Shown here: positions 15,929 to 18,513 of the stretch, in pieces
How positions within the stretch are numbered: position 1 is the first letter of the stretch
Layout: every line of letters begins with the position of its first letter
From: UBA1268 sp965662195
Lineage (GTDB): Bacteria > Planctomycetota > Planctomycetia > Pirellulales > UBA1268
Reading direction: 5' to 3'
Assembly (NCBI GenBank): GCA_965662195.1
Contig: CBFIHA010000074.1
Location: 1-18,513 of the forward strand
Length of the DNA: 18,513 nucleotides
Translations under genes and position numbers: made by a program
Notes under the pieces: generated by a model
What the model was told of the DNA's origin: nothing
The model's database searches: none
The model's input: the letters and a program-made list of their open reading frames with translations, nothing else

Positions 15929-16873
15929 ATGCGCATCGACAACCACACCCATATCGGCGTCGAGCCGCTCTTCTACCTGCAAGGCTGGTCGCCGTTTTGC
16001 CTCGATCTGCCCCGGCTGTTCGTCCAAGAGGAGGGCTGCGGGATCGACCGATTCGTGGTGTTTCCGTTCGTGTCGTACATGGCGCTCGACCAGGCCGCCC
16101 TGCGGTCCAAGCGAATTGCGCTCGCTGCCAACGCAGGGCCGCCCTATGCCTTTGAAAACCGCCGGCTGCGTGGCGACATCGCCCGCTGCCCGCCGGATTG
16201 GCAGAAGCGGCTCTGGCCGTTTCTGATCGCCGATCCCGGCCGGGAGCCGGAGGCGCAGGTCCGCGACTGGGAGCAGCTGCCTGTCGGCCCGGCCCCGCGG
16301 GGCATCAAGATCCAGGGAACGATCATCCAGTCGAAGGTGATTTCCTTGCTCGACACGGCGGCGTGCATGCTCGACTACGCCGAGGCCCACGACCTGCCGT
16401 TCGTGATCCACAGCAGCATCCGCCCCGACGACGAGTGGTCACAGTGCGCCGATCTGCTCCGCGTGGCGGAGTCGCGGCCGGGCGTGCGGTTTGTCCTCGC
16501 CCACTCCTGCCGCTACCACCTGCCGAGCCTGCGGCGGGTGGCCGCGCTGCCGAACGCCTGGTTCGACTGCTCCGCCCATCTGATCCACTGCGCGCTCGCC
16601 CGGGAAAACCATCCCGGCGTGGCCGTGCCCGCCGAGCGGTTCGACACCGACTATGCCGATCCGGTGCGGGTGCTCGCCGACCTGGCCGCGGCCTTTCCCG
16701 GCAAGCTGATCTGGGGGAGCGACACCCCCTTTCACGCGATCGACTATGAGCACGTGCAGGTGCGGTTCAGTTATCGCGAAGAGGTAGCCTGCCTCGATGC
16801 CCTGCCGCCGGCCGTGCAGGACGAAGTCAGCCATCGCAACACACTCGCCTGGCTGGGAATGGCCGCCGCCTGA
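15929..16873 (+). CDS. Amidohydrolase-2 family metal-dependent hydrolase or decarboxylase
   Basis: The 314-residue protein is a compact amidohydrolase_2 (COG2159-like) TIM barrel. Metal-ligand candidates are H6 and H8 (DNHTHIG), H161 (FVIHSS), H192 (VLAHS) and D265 (WGSDTPFH), in the correct order, and NTLAWLG near the end is typical. The family includes ACMSD-type decarboxylases as well as lactone and ring hydrolases, so the reaction stays open. The start at 15929 follows a strong GAGGAG at 15915-15920; the longer open frame overlaps the synthetase gene and is not protein-like. There is no signal peptide. Its place between the acyl-CoA synthetase (16 bp gap) and the symporter (40 bp gap) suggests it acts on the imported substrate or on a product of the aldolase step. 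Confidence 0.9.
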   Translation: MRIDNHTHIGVEPLFYLQGWSPFCLDLPRLFVQEEGCGIDRFVVFPFVSYMALDQAALRSKRIALAANAGPPYAFENRRLRGDIARCPPDWQKRLWPFLIADPGREPEAQVRDWEQLPVGPAPRGIKIQGTIIQSKVISLLDTAACMLDYAEAHDLPFVIHSSIRPDDEWSQCADLLRVAESRPGVRFVLAHSCRYHLPSLRRVAALPNAWFDCSAHLIHCALARENHPGVAVPAERFDTDYADPVRVLADLAAAFPGKLIWGSDTPFHAIDYEHVQVRFSYREEVACLDALPPAVQDEVSHRNTLAWLGMAAA

Positions 16874-16913
16874 TGCCCGTTCGCCGACCCTTCAATTTCC
16901 GGATGTCACGACC

Positions 16914-18513
16914 ATGAGCCTGACGCCTCTTGACTGGACGGTGGCGGGCCTCACGCTCGCGGTCTCGTTTCTCCCCGCCCTGTTTTTCGCGCGGCGGGGT
17001 GGCAGTAGCCTGGCGGAGTTTTTCGTCTCCGGTCGCTCGCTGCCCTGGTGGTTGTCGGGGTTTTCCATGGTGGCGACGACCTTCTCCACGGGCACTCCCA
17101 ACCTCGTCACGGACATTGTCCGACGCCGTGGTGTGGCGGGCAACTGGGAGTGGTGGGCCTTTGCGCTCACCGGCCTGGCAACGGTTTTCTTCTTCGCGCG
17201 GCTGTGGCGACGATCGGGGGTGATGACGGATCTCGAGTTCTACGAGCTGCGCTATTCCGGCCCCGCCGCCCGCCTCGTCCGTGGCTTTCGTGCCATCTAC
17301 CTCGGTCTGTTTTTCAACTGCCTGATCATCGGCTCGGCAAATCTCGCCGCCTGCAAGATCGCCGGGCTGTTGTTCGGATTCTCGCCCTGGCAGACGCTTG
17401 CGATCGGCGGGTTCCTCAGCGTGTTATTCGCCGCCCAGGCCGGGCTCTGGGGGGTTGTGATCATCGACTTCGTGCAACTCTCGATCATGCTCACGGCGAT
17501 GGTCGCCGCCGCGTGGTTCGCGGTCAACGCGCCCGAGGTGGGCGGGCTGCAGACGATGGTCGCCCGGCTCTCGGCGACCCCGGGCCCCGACGGCATCTCC
17601 TACCTTGGCCTGCTGCCCGATTTCACCAGCCACTGGGACATCGCGGTGGCCGTCTTCATCCTGCCGATCACGGTCCAGTGGTGGTCGGTCTGGTATCCGG
17701 GGGCGGAGCCGGGCGGCGGCAGCTTCATCGCCCAGCGGATGCTGGCCTCGCGGTCGGAGCGGGATTCGCTGGCGGCCGTTCTTTTCTTCAACTTTCTGCA
17801 CTACGTGGTGCGGCCCTGGCCGTGGATCCTCGTGGCCCTCGCCTCGATCCTCGTCTACCCCACGCTCGACGACATCCATCGCGCCTTTCCCCACGCCGAC
17901 CCGGCGCTCGTCAATCACGATGCGGCCTATCCCGCCATGATGCGGTTTTTGCCGGCCGGCTTTCTCGGGCTGATGGTGGGGGCCTTCATCGCCGCCCATG
18001 CCAGCACGATCACCACGCTGCTCAACTGGGGCGCGAGCTACCTGGTGCACGATTTCTACCAGCGGTTCGTGCGGCGTGACGCGGGCGACCGCCACTACGT
18101 GCTCGTCGCGCGGCTCACCACGGTAGGCCTGTTCGTGCTGGGCTGCCTCGTCACTCCGTTTCTTGACTCGGCGAAGCAGGCGTTTGACATCATGCTGCAG
18201 GTGGGGGCCGGCACGGGGCTGATCTACCTGGTGCGTTGGTTTTGGTGGCGGGTCAACGCCTGGTGCGAGATCGCCGCCATGATCTCTTCGCTGGGTGTGT
18301 CGCTGCTCTTGATCGCGTTGCAGCGCGGCTGGGCGCTGGAGTTTTCCACGCCCGTCAAGCTCCTGACCACGATCGCCTGCACCACGGTCTGCTGGCTGGC
18401 GGCGGCCTGGCTCGCCCCGGCGACTGATCGGCAGGTGCTGGTCGACTTCTACCGCCGCGTGCGGCCCGCCGGCCCCGGCTGGGCGCCGATCCGCGCGGCC
18501 GCGGGCCTGCCCC
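16914..18513 (+). CDS. Sodium:solute symporter (SSS family), cut by the window end
   Basis: This frame runs open from the ATG at 16914 past the window edge: 533 codons plus one base are visible and no stop is reached. The protein is strongly hydrophobic with many membrane helices. It carries the SSS-family N-terminal signature around GRSLPWWLSGFSMVATTFSTG (40-60), where the first sodium- and substrate-binding helix is broken, preceded by the usual EFFVSGRSLP loop. SSS proteins use sodium influx to import sugars, organic acids, amino acids or urea across the inner membrane. The substrate is presumably that of the catabolic genes before it. An ATG at 16903 in another frame stops within four codons, so 16914 is the start. 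No clear Shine-Dalgarno sequence is present. Visible length already approaches that of family members. Confidence 0.93.
   Translation, partial: MSLTPLDWTVAGLTLAVSFLPALFFARRGGSSLAEFFVSGRSLPWWLSGFSMVATTFSTGTPNLVTDIVRRRGVAGNWEWWAFALTGLATVFFFARLWRRSGVMTDLEFYELRYSGPAARLVRGFRAIYLGLFFNCLIIGSANLAACKIAGLLFGFSPWQTLAIGGFLSVLFAAQAGLWGVVIIDFVQLSIMLTAMVAAAWFAVNAPEVGGLQTMVARLSATPGPDGISYLGLLPDFTSHWDIAVAVFILPITVQWWSVWYPGAEPGGGSFIAQRMLASRSERDSLAAVLFFNFLHYVVRPWPWILVALASILVYPTLDDIHRAFPHADPALVNHDAAYPAMMRFLPAGFLGLMVGAFIAAHASTITTLLNWGASYLVHDFYQRFVRRDAGDRHYVLVARLTTVGLFVLGCLVTPFLDSAKQAFDIMLQVGAGTGLIYLVRWFWWRVNAWCEIAAMISSLGVSLLLIALQRGWALEFSTPVKLLTTIACTTVCWLAAAWLAPATDRQVLVDFYRRVRPAGPGWAPIRAAAGLP

Noticed and set aside
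14701..15948. A 415-codon open frame on the minus strand
   Set aside because: It is antisense to the acyl-CoA synthetase gene and shows no domain of its own.
1..18513. CRISPR arrays, tRNA or rRNA genes, insertion sequences, prophage genes
   Set aside because: I looked for regularly spaced repeats, cloverleaf-like segments, transposase motifs and terminal repeats and saw none.

Overview
The window looks like chromosomal DNA of a high-GC planctomycete, probably Pirellulales-like; I infer this and could not check it by search. The strongest sign is a large PSCyt1/PSCyt2 (DUF1549)/PSD1 (DUF1553) protein paired with a Tat-type DUF1501 protein. That pair is characteristic of Planctomycetes and their close relatives. 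A XylR-type regulator (LacI-like sensor fused to an AraC DNA-binding domain) and a DUF4838 protein fit the same lineage.

Layout. 1-364 holds no convincing gene, only one doubtful small ORF. 365-3741 is a sugar-flavoured block: a Gfo/Idh/MocA oxidoreductase on the minus strand, divergent from an aldose 1-epimerase-like gene that is followed after 31 bp by the XylR-type regulator. 3954-8637 carries the PSCyt1/DUF1549/DUF1553 gene and the DUF1501 gene, 4 bp apart. 8728-10926 (minus) is a DUF4838 protein in visibly GC-poorer DNA. 11113-12105 is an exported protein of unknown function. 12145 to the window end is a tight co-directional run: a thiolase-fold protein, a DUF35 Zn-ribbon/OB-fold partner (4-bp ATGA overlap), a fused NDP-forming acyl-CoA synthetase, an amidohydrolase-2 protein, and a sodium:solute symporter cut by the window edge.

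How the parts may work together. The right-hand run reads as a catabolic module: the symporter imports an organic acid, the amidohydrolase and the acyl-CoA synthetase process and activate it, and the thiolase-like/DUF35 pair cleaves a CoA ester. The thiolase-like protein lacks the residues that make a thiolase and instead resembles the Ltp2-type aldolases that work with DUF35 proteins, so a retro-aldol step is more likely than thiolysis. The substrate is not evident.

The most unexpected non-coding signal is a 35-bp block, identical at 28 positions, found once after the xylR-like gene (upstream of the PSCyt1 gene) and once just upstream of the exported gene at 11113. It contains a GACCA-N5-TGGTC dyad followed by TGTATGGT. 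I propose it is a shared operator/promoter that ties the two halves of the window into one regulon.
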